Source: Alphaproteobacteria bacterium (GTDB lineage: Bacteria > Pseudomonadota > Alphaproteobacteria > CAAHEQ01 > UBA3637). Taken from it: a stretch of DNA of 64,000 bases. Position 1 is the first letter of the stretch; each line of letters begins with the position of its first letter. The notes under the pieces were generated by a model that did no database searches, was not told where the DNA came from, and saw nothing but the letters and a program-made list of their open reading frames with translations. Of this stretch, positions 18,183 through 26,892 are shown piece by piece. The translations under genes and the position numbers were made by a program. Where the stretch lies: the NCBI GenBank assembly GCA_015062395.1, contig SUUS01000005.1, positions 1 to 64,000 on the forward strand, read 5' to 3'.

Positions 18183-18695
18183 ATGAAAAAATTTTTTGTC
18201 CTTTTCTTTTTGATTTTTTCCACAGCCGTTTATGCAACAGAAATTCCTATGGATATCGCTGTTTTAAGGGGGCTGGATAAAGTGACAGGACGAATGAGTA
18301 CTTTTTCAATTCCAGTGGGAGAAGTTGGTCAATTTGGAAAAACATTTGTTGTTCCCGAAGCTTGCTATACCAGACCACCAGAAGAATTTCCAGAAAATTC
18401 AGCCTTTTTATATGTTTTTGAAAAAAGTTTAAAAGGTGAAAATATCGAAATGTTCAAAGGTTGGATGTTTTCTTCGAATCCAGCTCTTTCTTCTATGGAG
18501 CATCCTGTTTATGATATTTGGGTTATTGGATGTGAAAAAGATGAAAATAAAATCCAGTCTCAAACAGCATCAAATGTTGAAGATGTTGCAAAAGAACAAT
18601 CTCAAAAAGATGTTGTTTTACCTTCGGATGAAATTATTTCTATTCAAGAAGGAACGTCATTTATTCCATCTGTTGTTGAAATGGAAGAGCTGTAA
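18183..18695 (+). CDS. DUF2155 periplasmic protein
   Basis: 170 residues. The signal peptide is cleaved around V-Y-A. The DUF2155 core has L-x-K-V-T-G-R, C-Y-T-R-P-P-E-E-x-P-E-N, G-W-M-F-S-S-N-P-A-L-S and E-H-P-V-Y-D-I-W-V-x-x-C, and the acidic/Gln-rich tail varies. DUF2155 genes commonly follow mlaD in Alphaproteobacteria; the molecular role is unknown. Two conserved Cys could form a disulfide. Confidence 0.85.
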   Translation: MKKFFVLFFLIFSTAVYATEIPMDIAVLRGLDKVTGRMSTFSIPVGEVGQFGKTFVVPEACYTRPPEEFPENSAFLYVFEKSLKGENIEMFKGWMFSSNPALSSMEHPVYDIWVIGCEKDENKIQSQTASNVEDVAKEQSQKDVVLPSDEIISIQEGTSFIPSVVEMEEL

Positions 18696-18704
18696 ACTTT
18701 ATCG

Positions 18705-18738
18705 TTGACTTTTTTTGCTAAATCGTTTAAATTAAACG
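18705..18738 (+). promoter_or_regulatory. Promoter of the yfgM-like/der pair with a dyad over the -10
   Basis: TTGACT (18705-18710), 17-bp spacer, TAAATT (18728-18733). A perfect 7+7 palindrome with one central base, CGTTTAA-A-TTAAACG, spans 18724-18738 and covers the -10, so a repressor site is possible. Confidence 0.55.
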
Positions 18739-18770
18739 AAATGTTAATTTTATAAGAAAAGGGAATATAA

Positions 18771-19454
18771 ATGAAAAAGTCTAAACCTGTTAAAGATAAA
18801 GTCCAGTTGGCTCAAGATATTTTAATAGATGAAGTGACAGAAGATTTGCATAATGAGCAAATTTTTCAAATGTGGCAACGCTATAAATATGTTTTTATAG
18901 GTGCTGTTGTTTTGGTTATTGCATCTCTTGCTGGATTGGAAGCCTACACGTCATGGAAAACAAAAGTGCGTTTGGCAGAATCTGATACTTATGAAGCTGC
19001 AGCTGTTTTGAATGCTAAAGGTCAAGTACAGGAAGCTTTGGCTGAATATGAAACATTGAAAGATGGGAAAACAAATTATGCGTATTTGGCTTTAATGCGT
19101 AAAGCTGGCATCCTTTTGGAAGAAGGTAAAAAGGATGAAGCTTTAGCTGTTTTGGATGAATTACGTCAAAATCAAAAAGCGCCTGAGGTTATCAGAGCAA
19201 TGGCTACATTGGGCTTTGTTAGCCAACAATTTGAAACTGCTGACGTGTCTTATTTGCAATCCATTTTAAATCCATATATGACTGTTGGAAATCCTTTTTA
19301 TGGAATGGCTGCAGAATTGTCCGTTTTATTGTTAATCAAAGATGGACAAAATGAAAAAGCAAGTAAGTTATTGGATGAAACATTGTCGATGACACGTGTT
19401 TCAAGCAATGTTAAAGAACGTTTAAATATAATAAAAAAAGCTTTAGCAGGTTAA
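18771..19454 (+). CDS. YfgM-like membrane-anchored TPR protein
   Basis: 227 residues. A cytoplasmic N-terminus of about 40 residues is followed by a single membrane helix (about 42-62) and a periplasmic TPR-like helical domain with A-E-Y-E-x-L-K and A-x-L-x-L-D-E-L repeats. This matches the YfgM/TPR_21 family, an ancillary SecYEG translocon subunit that works with PpiD. In many proteobacteria it sits just before der, as here (2-bp gap). Confidence 0.75.
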   Translation: MKKSKPVKDKVQLAQDILIDEVTEDLHNEQIFQMWQRYKYVFIGAVVLVIASLAGLEAYTSWKTKVRLAESDTYEAAAVLNAKGQVQEALAEYETLKDGKTNYAYLALMRKAGILLEEGKKDEALAVLDELRQNQKAPEVIRAMATLGFVSQQFETADVSYLQSILNPYMTVGNPFYGMAAELSVLLLIKDGQNEKASKLLDETLSMTRVSSNVKERLNIIKKALAG

Positions 19455-19455
19455 T

Positions 19456-20829
19456 ATGTCTAAGTTAAAAACAATCGCTGTTGTCGGTCGGACAAATGTT
19501 GGAAAGTCAACATTATTTAATCGTTTTGTTGGGAAAAAACAGGCGATTGTTCATGATATGCCTGGTGTGACACGTGACAGAAAAGAAGGTATCGCAGCTT
19601 TATCGGATATTTGTTTTCGCGTTATTGATACAGCTGGATTAGAAACAAAAACGGCTTTGTCAAAAGCGATGTGGGAACAGACACAAAAGGCAATTGATGA
19701 AGCAGATATTGTTTTAATGGTCGTTGATGCTCGTTCTGAAATAAACCCATTGGATATGCAATTAGCTCAAGATTTAAGACGTTTGGATAAGCCTGTTTTC
19801 TTATTGGCGAATAAGTGTGAAGCAAAAGAACAATATCTGGCTGCTACGGAAGCCTATCGTTTAGGTCTTGGGGACCCGATTGCTGTTTCTGCAGAACATG
19901 GTTTGGGTATGCTTGATTTATATCAAGCTTTACTGCCTTATTTTCCAAAAGAAGAACGTGGAAAAAACATTTCTAAAAATACGCAAACAGATGCAGATGA
20001 TAATGTACTAAAATTGGCTATTGTTGGGCGACCAAATGTTGGAAAATCAACTTTGGTTAATCAGTTGTTGGGACAAGAACGTATGTTAACAGGACCAGAA
20101 GCTGGTGTGACCAGAGATGCTATATCGATTCCATTTGAATGGCGTGGACGTAAGGTGATGTTGACGGATACAGCAGGGTTGCGTAAACGGGCAAAAATTA
20201 CACAATCTTTGGAAAAAATATCTGCTGCAGATAGTCGTCATGCATTGAATTTTGCTCAAGTTGTTGTTGTTGTTGTTGATGCGAATACGCCATTAGAAAC
20301 TCAAGATTTAACTGTCGCTCGAAAAGTTGTTGAAGAAGGACGCGCTTTAATTTTAGCAGTTAATAAGTGGGATACGATTAAAAATTCAGCTGTTGTTAAA
20401 AATGCGATTAAGGAACGTTTACACGATTCTCTGCAACAAGTAAAAGGATTGCCTGTTGTTTATATTTCAGCAAAAACAGGGCAGGGAATGGATTTACTGA
20501 TGAAAGAAGTGTTCCGTATTTATAATATTTGGAATAAGCGTGTTCCTACAGCAAAATTGAATTTATGGTTAAAGGCGATGACAGAAGCAACGCCTCCTCC
20601 TTTGGCATCGAATGGACGCAGAATTCCTATGAAGTATATGACTCAGGTAAATACGCGTCCACCAACTTTTGTTATTTTTTCCAGCAATCCAGATGAATTG
20701 CCCGAATCTTATTTACGTTATTTGTCGAATGGATTAAGAAAAGATTATGGTTTAGATGGTATTCCTATTCGAATTTCTATGCGTAAAAGAGCTAATCCTT
20801 ATGCAGAAAAAGGAAAAAAGAAAAATTAG
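19456..20829 (+). CDS. der: Ribosome biogenesis GTPase Der (EngA)
   Basis: 457 residues with two tandem G domains. The first has G1 G-R-T-N-V-G-K-S at residues 11-18 and D-T-A-G near 58. The second has G-R-P-N-V-G-K-S near 197 and D-T-A-G near 243. A C-terminal KH-like domain follows. Der is an essential 50S assembly GTPase. The C-terminal 4 bp overlap the end of the convergent ion-channel gene. Confidence 0.96.
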   Translation: MSKLKTIAVVGRTNVGKSTLFNRFVGKKQAIVHDMPGVTRDRKEGIAALSDICFRVIDTAGLETKTALSKAMWEQTQKAIDEADIVLMVVDARSEINPLDMQLAQDLRRLDKPVFLLANKCEAKEQYLAATEAYRLGLGDPIAVSAEHGLGMLDLYQALLPYFPKEERGKNISKNTQTDADDNVLKLAIVGRPNVGKSTLVNQLLGQERMLTGPEAGVTRDAISIPFEWRGRKVMLTDTAGLRKRAKITQSLEKISAADSRHALNFAQVVVVVVDANTPLETQDLTVARKVVEEGRALILAVNKWDTIKNSAVVKNAIKERLHDSLQQVKGLPVVYISAKTGQGMDLLMKEVFRIYNIWNKRVPTAKLNLWLKAMTEATPPPLASNGRRIPMKYMTQVNTRPPTFVIFSSNPDELPESYLRYLSNGLRKDYGLDGIPIRISMRKRANPYAEKGKKKN

Positions 20830-21443
20830 TTTTCTTTACTGGTTAAGTGAAGCAGATATGTAGTGCCAACACTGACTGCAAGTACTTGATAAAGTATTGC
20901 GTATATCATTTCTAATGAAGCAAAAAAACGTCCAATTCCGATGGGAACAATATCTCCGTATCCAATAGTGGTTATTGTCGCAATACTTAAATAGATATTG
21001 TTTAATAAACCTGTTTCATTTGATAAATTCAGTGCATCATAAATAATTGCAAAGCCAAATGCAACCAAAATATAACCAATAATCAAAGTATAAATAACGG
21101 AAGATTTTGTCAGTATAATAATTGCTTTTTGATGTAATTTTTTTTGATGTTTTAAATCATCAATTTGTTCAATGGACTTTTTATATTCTAAACGAACTTG
21201 TTGAATATGCCGCAAAACCCATAAAGTGACCCATCCACAAAAACTGAAAATAAATAAGGATGCACAGATTACACCTATGGGAGAGGATGAAAAAAAGTAA
21301 GTCAATAAAGCCAAAGAAAAGCAACCTGAAAAAGGCATAATAATCAGGTAAATGAAAACTTTTGCCATTTGTTTTTCAGGTATCGAAACGTCAATTTCTT
21401 TTAAAACGGCTTTTATTTCTTGTTCTTTTAAGGGTTTTTCCAT
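20826..21443 (-). CDS. Two-pore-type potassium channel protein
   Basis: 205 residues. Two N-terminal helices, a cytoplasmic helical stretch and a C-terminal 2-TM pore unit with the selectivity filter T-I-T-T-I-G-Y-G-D identify an Ion_trans_2 K+ channel. The start at 21443 is chosen because GGAG lies seven bases upstream. The longer frame (to 21494) would overlap queA and lacks a ribosome site. No RCK/TrkA domain is attached. Confidence 0.8.
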   Translation of the reverse strand: MEKPLKEQEIKAVLKEIDVSIPEKQMAKVFIYLIIMPFSGCFSLALLTYFFSSSPIGVICASLFIFSFCGWVTLWVLRHIQQVRLEYKKSIEQIDDLKHQKKLHQKAIIILTKSSVIYTLIIGYILVAFGFAIIYDALNLSNETGLLNNIYLSIATITTIGYGDIVPIGIGRFFASLEMIYAILYQVLAVSVGTTYLLHLTSKEN

Positions 21444-21474
21444 GCTATTTCTCCATTTAAAGAGAAATATAGTT

Positions 21475-22512
21475 TTATCCGTCGTTTTTTTCAATCAAAC
21501 AAGCGTCACCATAAGAAAAAAAGCGATATTTATTTTCAATTGCATGTGTGTATGCATTTTTCATGCGTTCAATACCTGCAAAAGCGCATACAAGCATAAA
21601 TAATGTGCTTTGAGGTAAATGGAAATTTGTAAATAAAACATCTGCAAACCGGAAACGATAACCTGGCGTTATGAAAATAGATGTTTCCTGTTCAAATGGA
21701 TGTAATATGCCATTTTCATCTGTGGCGCTTTCCAACAATCTTAAGGCTGTTGTTCCAACGGGGATGATTCTTCTGCCTTGTTTTTTTGCTTCATTAAGAC
21801 GATTGGCAACATCTTGAGTAATAATACCAAATTCAGCATGCATTTTATGATTTTCTGTATCATCAACTTTGACAGGCAAGAATGTTCCTCCACCGACATG
21901 AAGAGTTAAAAATTCTTGTTGAATACCCATATCATTAAATTTTTGCAATAATTCTTCTGTAAAATGAAGACCTGCAGTTGGTGCTGCAACAGCACCTTCG
22001 TGTTTGGCAAAAATCGTTTGATAATTTGCTTTATCAGATTCTTTGCCCCCTTTTTTTCGTTTAATATAAGGGGGTAATGGCATGATACCATTTAAGTGTA
22101 GTTGCGCAAATAAATCAGAACCAGAAACATTGAATTTTAATGTGACTGGGCCGTCTTCATCTTTTTGTAAAACGGTTGCTTTAAAGTCGTTAGAAAAAAT
22201 GACTTCATCATTTATCTTTAAACGTCTAGCGTTTTTGATTAAACATTTCCATGTTGATAAATCCAACTGTTTTAATAATGTTGCTTCGATATTTGCATCG
22301 CCACGTTTGCCATAAATGCGAGCAGGGATTACTTTTGTGTTGTTAAAGACAAGGATATCCCCTTTTTTCAGTAAATCAGGCAAATCTTTGATGGTTTTAT
22401 TTTCGTTTGTTTCTGACTTTATATGTAATAGTTTTGCAGAATCTCTAGGATTTGCAGGTTCATTAGCAATACGATCTTCTGGCAAGTCAAAATTGAAAAT
22501 ATCTACTTTCAT
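21475..22512 (-). CDS. queA: S-adenosylmethionine:tRNA ribosyltransferase-isomerase QueA
   Basis: 345 residues, normal length. It starts with F-x-F-D-L-P-E-D-R-I-A, continues with V-F-N-N-T-K-V-I-P-A-R and A-P-T-A-G-L-H-F-T, and ends with the N-F-H-L-P-Q-S-T-L-F-M-L-V segment. It performs the penultimate step of queuosine synthesis, making epoxyqueuosine at tRNA position 34. It follows the SUKH-like gene by 2 bp and may be coupled to it. Confidence 0.95.
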   Translation of the reverse strand: MKVDIFNFDLPEDRIANEPANPRDSAKLLHIKSETNENKTIKDLPDLLKKGDILVFNNTKVIPARIYGKRGDANIEATLLKQLDLSTWKCLIKNARRLKINDEVIFSNDFKATVLQKDEDGPVTLKFNVSGSDLFAQLHLNGIMPLPPYIKRKKGGKESDKANYQTIFAKHEGAVAAPTAGLHFTEELLQKFNDMGIQQEFLTLHVGGGTFLPVKVDDTENHKMHAEFGIITQDVANRLNEAKKQGRRIIPVGTTALRLLESATDENGILHPFEQETSIFITPGYRFRFADVLFTNFHLPQSTLFMLVCAFAGIERMKNAYTHAIENKYRFFSYGDACLIEKNDG

Positions 22513-22514
22513 TT

Positions 22515-23021
22515 TTAAAAGTCTTCGTCACTAGCTTCATCTTTAATGCTTGTTTCATCGAATGCAACAAAATTTTGAACTAATTCTATTTGTTCTTCGA
22601 CAACATATTCAAATAAGCTTTCAAAATTATCGAAAGACTTAATTAATGTTCCTTCAAATTCTTCAATGATTTCGTATTTATTTGTATTAGGATTGAAGAT
22701 GTAATTTTCATCATCGGTACGACCAATGAAACAGCAATTTTCTTTAGCAGGATTGAGTGCTTGAAATAAGCGATTTTGAGAAACTAAATCTGTTATTGTA
22801 AAGCCTCTTTTTTTGTCTGTATGCATGCTTGATGCAAAAAATTCCATTCCTCCCCAATATAAACCGTCACAAATAAACAGTAATTCCGTATATTCATCGG
22901 GTAAATCGATATCCATAGCGTTTAAACTATCAACTAATTGTTCAAATTTTTCATCACTTAAAGCAGGTCCCATTAAAAATGAGCCCATTTCATCCATTTT
23001 ACTTAAAATTTTTTTTAACAT
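22515..23021 (-). CDS. SMI1/KNR4 (SUKH)-like protein, YrhA type
   Basis: 168 residues, acidic, no signal peptide. It has L-P-x-x-Y-x-x-L-L-x-x-C-D-G-L-Y-W-G-G and F-I-G-R-T-D-D-E-N-Y-I-F-N-P, which fit the SUKH fold. Family members serve as immunity proteins in toxin systems or as regulatory scaffolds. No toxin is adjacent; the neighbours are queA downstream and ptsN upstream on the same strand. AAGGAG lies before the ATG at 23021. Confidence 0.6.
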   Translation of the reverse strand: MLKKILSKMDEMGSFLMGPALSDEKFEQLVDSLNAMDIDLPDEYTELLFICDGLYWGGMEFFASSMHTDKKRGFTITDLVSQNRLFQALNPAKENCCFIGRTDDENYIFNPNTNKYEIIEEFEGTLIKSFDNFESLFEYVVEEQIELVQNFVAFDETSIKDEASDEDF

Positions 23022-23092
23022 TTAAAACTCCTTATTTATTTTTATACAGTATAGACAAAAAAGATTAATAAAATGTGAAGATGCAAAAAATA

Positions 23093-23131
23093 AAACAGCT
23101 CTTCTTATAAAAAGAAGAGCTGATTATTTTT
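23093..23131 (-). terminator. Terminator of ptsN
   Basis: AGCTCTTCTT / AAGAAGAGCT, a perfect 10-bp stem with a 5-base loop and a T-rich 3' side on the minus strand, 12 bp after the ptsN stop. Confidence 0.75.
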
Positions 23132-23142
23132 TTCTATATAGT

Positions 23143-23595
23143 TTAATCTTCGTCAGAAGTTTCGATTATTTGTACAATTTCTTCTGTTGAAGAGGCTTTT
23201 CTTAAAGCTTCGCAAGTTGAATCATTTCTTAATAATTTAGAAATACGAGCCAAAGCTTTCAGATGATCTGCGCCAGATTCTTCTGGAACCAACAAGCAAA
23301 AAATTAATTCAACAGGTTTGCTGTCCACAGCTTCAAAATCAACAGGTAAAGTCCGAATAAACGTACAGTATAAATCTGTTAACCCAGCCAAACGAGCATG
23401 GGGAATTGCAACGCCCTTTCCAATACCCGTTGTTCCAAGACGTTCACGTTCAACCAGTGCATCAAAAATAATTTGTTGTTCACATTTTGTCACAGGCGAT
23501 GCAGCTTTTGAAATTGTTTCCAAAATTTGCTTTTTGCTAGAAACAGAAATATCCAGTTGAATGTTTTCTGGCTTTAATATATCAGTAATTTTCAT
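23143..23595 (-). CDS. ptsN: PTS IIA-like nitrogen-regulatory protein PtsN
   Basis: 150 residues of the EIIA-Ntr/fructose family. The phosphorylatable His is in G-V-A-I-P-H-A-R (about residue 65), and E-R-E-R-L-G-T-T-G-I-G-x-G precedes it. In proteobacteria PtsN modulates K+ transport and nitrogen metabolism. It follows hpf by 3 bp, the classic hpf-ptsN order. The ribosome site AAAAGG lies in the end of hpf. Confidence 0.93.
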   Translation of the reverse strand: MKITDILKPENIQLDISVSSKKQILETISKAASPVTKCEQQIIFDALVERERLGTTGIGKGVAIPHARLAGLTDLYCTFIRTLPVDFEAVDSKPVELIFCLLVPEESGADHLKALARISKLLRNDSTCEALRKASSTEEIVQIIETSDED

Positions 23596-23598
23596 GGT

Positions 23599-24153
23599 TT
23601 AGCCTTTTGTTTTTGGGTCAACCCAACCGATATTTCCATCAGGTCTGCGATAAACCATATTCAAACCACCATGAGCAGAATTACGGAACATTAATGCTGG
23701 TAAATCTGCTAAATCCATACGCATAACAGCGCCACTGACAGAACAAATAGGTAATTCTGTTTGCATTTCTGCAATAATAACAGGAGCTGTTCCTGTTGTT
23801 AATTCTTCTTCGTCTTCGCTTTCGATAACAGAAATGTCAACCATTTCAAATTTTTCATTTTTGTGTTCTGCTAAACGATTTTTATATCTGCGTAATTGCG
23901 TAGCAATACGTTCACATGCTTGGTCAAAAGCAGCATAAGCATCAGAACCTTGAGCGCTACCCTTCAATAAAGCACCAGAAGCTGGATGAACAGAAACTTC
24001 AGCTTTAATCAAATCGCCTTCTTTCGAGAATAATGCTGATGCATTAACAGCATCATCAAAGTATTTTTCAACAACGGCAGACAAATTGTTTTCTGCATAA
24101 GTTTGCATGTTGTCGCCTAAATGAAGTTGTTTTCCTGTAATAGTAATTTGCAT
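23599..24153 (-). CDS. hpf: Ribosome hibernation promoting factor, long form
   Basis: 184 residues. The N-terminal sigma-54 modulation/HPF domain (M-Q-I-T-I-T-G-K) and a C-terminal extension of about 55 residues (A-L-M-F-R-N...N-M-V-Y-R-R-P-D-G-N-I-G-W-V) are both present. The extension marks the long HPF that forms 100S ribosome dimers. The start at 24153 is chosen by family N-terminus and AAGGATAATAAAA upstream; the frame is open 22 codons further. Confidence 0.93.
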   Translation of the reverse strand: MQITITGKQLHLGDNMQTYAENNLSAVVEKYFDDAVNASALFSKEGDLIKAEVSVHPASGALLKGSAQGSDAYAAFDQACERIATQLRRYKNRLAEHKNEKFEMVDISVIESEDEEELTTGTAPVIIAEMQTELPICSVSGAVMRMDLADLPALMFRNSAHGGLNMVYRRPDGNIGWVDPKTKG

Positions 24154-24190
24154 TTTTATTATCCTTAAATTTAATAATCCTACGTTTCTC

Positions 24191-24219
24191 ACTTTAAAGC
24201 TTCTGAACATAAAAGTCAA
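24191..24219 (-). promoter_or_regulatory. Likely hpf-ptsN promoter
   Basis: On the minus strand TTGACT (24214-24219), 17-bp spacer, TAAAGT (24191-24196), about 38 bp before the hpf start. Confidence 0.5.
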
Positions 24220-24349
24220 GAGCCTTTATCAAATAACCTACTAAAAAAACAATTATTTCTTTTTGATATTTAGATGTAAAGGGTAAGTGCAGTCCATACT
24301 TTATAAAAAAAGCATTGAAATTTTACATTTTTTTTGTATGTTAAAACTT

Positions 24350-25408
24350 ATGGAAAAATTTGGAATTTATATTCATTGGCCTTTTTGTTTATCAAAATGT
24401 CCTTATTGTGATTTTGCATCACTTCCTTGTCGAAGTTTCGATGAAAGTTTGCTGTTGCAAGGATATTTGCGTGATTTGAAAAATTTACCTAAAAAACAGG
24501 TTAGCAGCATTTTTTTCGGTGGAGGGACTCCGTCTATGATGTCTCTGCGATTGTTGGAAGATTTGCTTTCATATATACAAAAAGAATTTGGTTTTTCTTC
24601 TGATATTGAAATTTCTTTGGAAGCTAATCCCGATGCAATTGACTTACAAAAAATGCAAGATTTTAAATCGCTTGGAATTAATCGCTTATCTATGGGGGTA
24701 CAAGCTTTAAATGAAACAGATTTGAAATTTTTGGGACGTATCCATGACTTAAAAACAGCTTTAATCAGAATTGAACAAATGAAAAAAGTTTTTCAAAATT
24801 GTTCAATTGATTTAATTTATGCGCGTCCAAATCAAAAAATAGCAGAATGGGAAAAAGAATTAAACATGGCGCTGTCTTTTGATTTGCCCCATTTGTCTTT
24901 GTATCAATTAACAATCGAAGAAGGAACACAGTTTTATAAAAAAGGAATTGAAAGTTGTGATGATGAATTGGCAAGAGAGCTTTATTTAACCACGTTAATG
25001 GAAATGGAAAAAAATGCAATTCCATTGTACGAGGTTTCAAATTTTGCAAAATCTGGTTTCGAATGTAAGCACAACATGCTTTATTGGGAAGGGGATGATT
25101 ATGCTGGTGTTGGACCAGCTGCACATGGTCGTTTAGGACTTGTTGCAACAGAAAATCCTACAAATGTTGCTGACTGGCTGAAATTTGGTAGTATTCAAAC
25201 CCCTTTGTCAGCCCAAGAGCGCTTTGAAGAAAAAATAATGATGGGATTGCGTTTGAAAAAAGGTATGTCAAGTGCTGGAATCCATCCAGACAAACTGAAC
25301 AAAGCCGTTCAAATGGGATGGTTATTTTATAATGAACGAGATGCTTGGATGGCGCCTACTCAAGAGGGGATGTTGATGTTAAATCAGTTGATTGTGATGT
25401 TGATATAG
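24350..25408 (+). CDS. hemW: Radical SAM heme chaperone HemW
   Basis: 352 residues. The radical SAM motif C-L-S-K-C-P-Y-C-D-F lies at residues 15-24, with G-G-G-T-P-S downstream and a HemW C-terminal domain. It is a heme-binding relative of coproporphyrinogen dehydrogenase HemN. I start at the M of M-E-K-F-G-I-Y-I-H-W-P-F-C by family alignment; no strong ribosome site is visible, and ATGs at 24338 and 24287 are in frame. The 3' end overlaps the convergent lpoA-like gene by 53 bp. Confidence 0.9.
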   Translation: MEKFGIYIHWPFCLSKCPYCDFASLPCRSFDESLLLQGYLRDLKNLPKKQVSSIFFGGGTPSMMSLRLLEDLLSYIQKEFGFSSDIEISLEANPDAIDLQKMQDFKSLGINRLSMGVQALNETDLKFLGRIHDLKTALIRIEQMKKVFQNCSIDLIYARPNQKIAEWEKELNMALSFDLPHLSLYQLTIEEGTQFYKKGIESCDDELARELYLTTLMEMEKNAIPLYEVSNFAKSGFECKHNMLYWEGDDYAGVGPAAHGRLGLVATENPTNVADWLKFGSIQTPLSAQERFEEKIMMGLRLKKGMSSAGIHPDKLNKAVQMGWLFYNERDAWMAPTQEGMLMLNQLIVMLI

Positions 25409-26804
25409 TTTCCAAGTGTTCTGGAGACACGCTTTCTTCATCTGGATTTTCTGCCTCATAGGGATGTTCTTCTTCATAACGATTGATTATTTTTATATCT
25501 TCTAGTTGTTCATTTTTCCAATCTTCTATTTCAAAAGAAGTACTTGGTTTTTGAACTTTTATGAATTTTTTAGGTCCTGCAATTTTGTAAATTGCCATAG
25601 GTTGTTCTGAATATCCTTTTTCTGAAAAACGGAATAAACCATTTGTTCCAATAAAACCTGACGGGCTTAAAGTGTTTAACGCTTCGGACGTTTTTTGTTC
25701 CTGTAAAAAAGAAGATAAGGCGACTGCATCATAAGCTAATGAAGCAAGACGATGTGGTTTTTTAGCATAGGTTTGTTCATACTTTTGTTCAAAAGCATCA
25801 TAGCTTTCTTCAGCTAACAGAGGAAAATATGCGCCCATTAAAGCACCTTCATTTGACAAAGATTCTTCATGCCATGTTGATAGGCCTAAAAATAAAACGT
25901 CTTGTGGATAAACATCGTATAATCCAAATAAAGAGGCTATGGATTTTAAACGATTGCCATCATCTGCAATAAATAATGCATCAAAATCAAGTTGTTCTTT
26001 TACAGTTAATTTTTCTTCTTCAGGTATTTCTTCTTCTTTTTTTGCTTGTCCCATTCGAATACGTTTTTTTTCAGCAATTTTTTCTTTGCGTATTTGAACA
26101 AAGTTTTCTGGAAGAACTGATAATACATAGGGTTCAAAGTTTATGAATGTTGGATTGTAAACAGATAATTTAACAATGTCGATTCCACAAAGTGATGCTG
26201 TTTTTTTGGCTGTTTCGATAGCAATATCTCCAGCTTGATTGTCTGGTGCCATAATTGCTAAACGTTTAGCTCCTTTCTCACAGGCAAAGCGAATAATATG
26301 ATGCGTTTGGTTTTGAAGTGTCAGAGCCAAAGAATAAACGCCATTGCTTAAATTTTTGATATCTGAAGTAAAAGAAAAAACAGGAATTTTATGGCTCTTT
26401 GCCAAAGACTTAACGGCTTCAACTTCTTGAGAAAATAACGGACCTAAAATAATTTGTGTTTTTTCTTGAATAGCTTGATTAAAAGCCTGTTTTGTACCTT
26501 CTTTTGTTCCCTTTGTGTCGTAAAAGGAAAGAGTATAATTTTCTTGTGTCGTTTCAAATTGAGCCAACATAGCTGCATTTCTTAAATCTTCGGCAATATC
26601 TGCACTTTTTCCCGTTAAAGGAAGCAACATTCCAACCTGAACGGGTTGTTTTTTTGTTTTAATGACAACATCTTTTTGATTTTGATAAAAAGGAATAACC
26701 GCTCCAGGTACAGTCGTAGATATCGGGCGACTTTTTTCAGTGTTTTTACAGCCAACAGTGAAAAAGAGTAATATCAAACAAAATAAGCCTAGCGCTTTTT
26801 TCAC
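25356..26804 (-). CDS. LpoA-like penicillin-binding protein activator (lipoprotein)
   Basis: 482 residues. The lipoprotein signal ends F-T-V-G-C (Cys about 19). A periplasmic type I binding-protein fold begins V-G-M-L-L-P-L-T-G-K-S-A and runs to about residue 400. A charged, Glu/Ser-rich tail follows. Its place head to head with rsmI-yraN-dolP reproduces the enterobacterial lpoA/rsmI arrangement, supporting a role in activating PBP1a-type synthases. The last 53 bp overlap hemW's 3' end antisense. Confidence 0.8.
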   Translation of the reverse strand: MKKALGLFCLILLFFTVGCKNTEKSRPISTTVPGAVIPFYQNQKDVVIKTKKQPVQVGMLLPLTGKSADIAEDLRNAAMLAQFETTQENYTLSFYDTKGTKEGTKQAFNQAIQEKTQIILGPLFSQEVEAVKSLAKSHKIPVFSFTSDIKNLSNGVYSLALTLQNQTHHIIRFACEKGAKRLAIMAPDNQAGDIAIETAKKTASLCGIDIVKLSVYNPTFINFEPYVLSVLPENFVQIRKEKIAEKKRIRMGQAKKEEEIPEEEKLTVKEQLDFDALFIADDGNRLKSIASLFGLYDVYPQDVLFLGLSTWHEESLSNEGALMGAYFPLLAEESYDAFEQKYEQTYAKKPHRLASLAYDAVALSSFLQEQKTSEALNTLSPSGFIGTNGLFRFSEKGYSEQPMAIYKIAGPKKFIKVQKPSTSFEIEDWKNEQLEDIKIINRYEEEHPYEAENPDEESVSPEHLETISTSQSTDLTSTSPLE

Positions 26805-26892
26805 GATTATTTCCTTTTTTTATTTTATTTTAACCTTTCTTTTGATATACTCTATTTTAACAAAAAAGACAATAAAAAAATAAGGAAAAATA

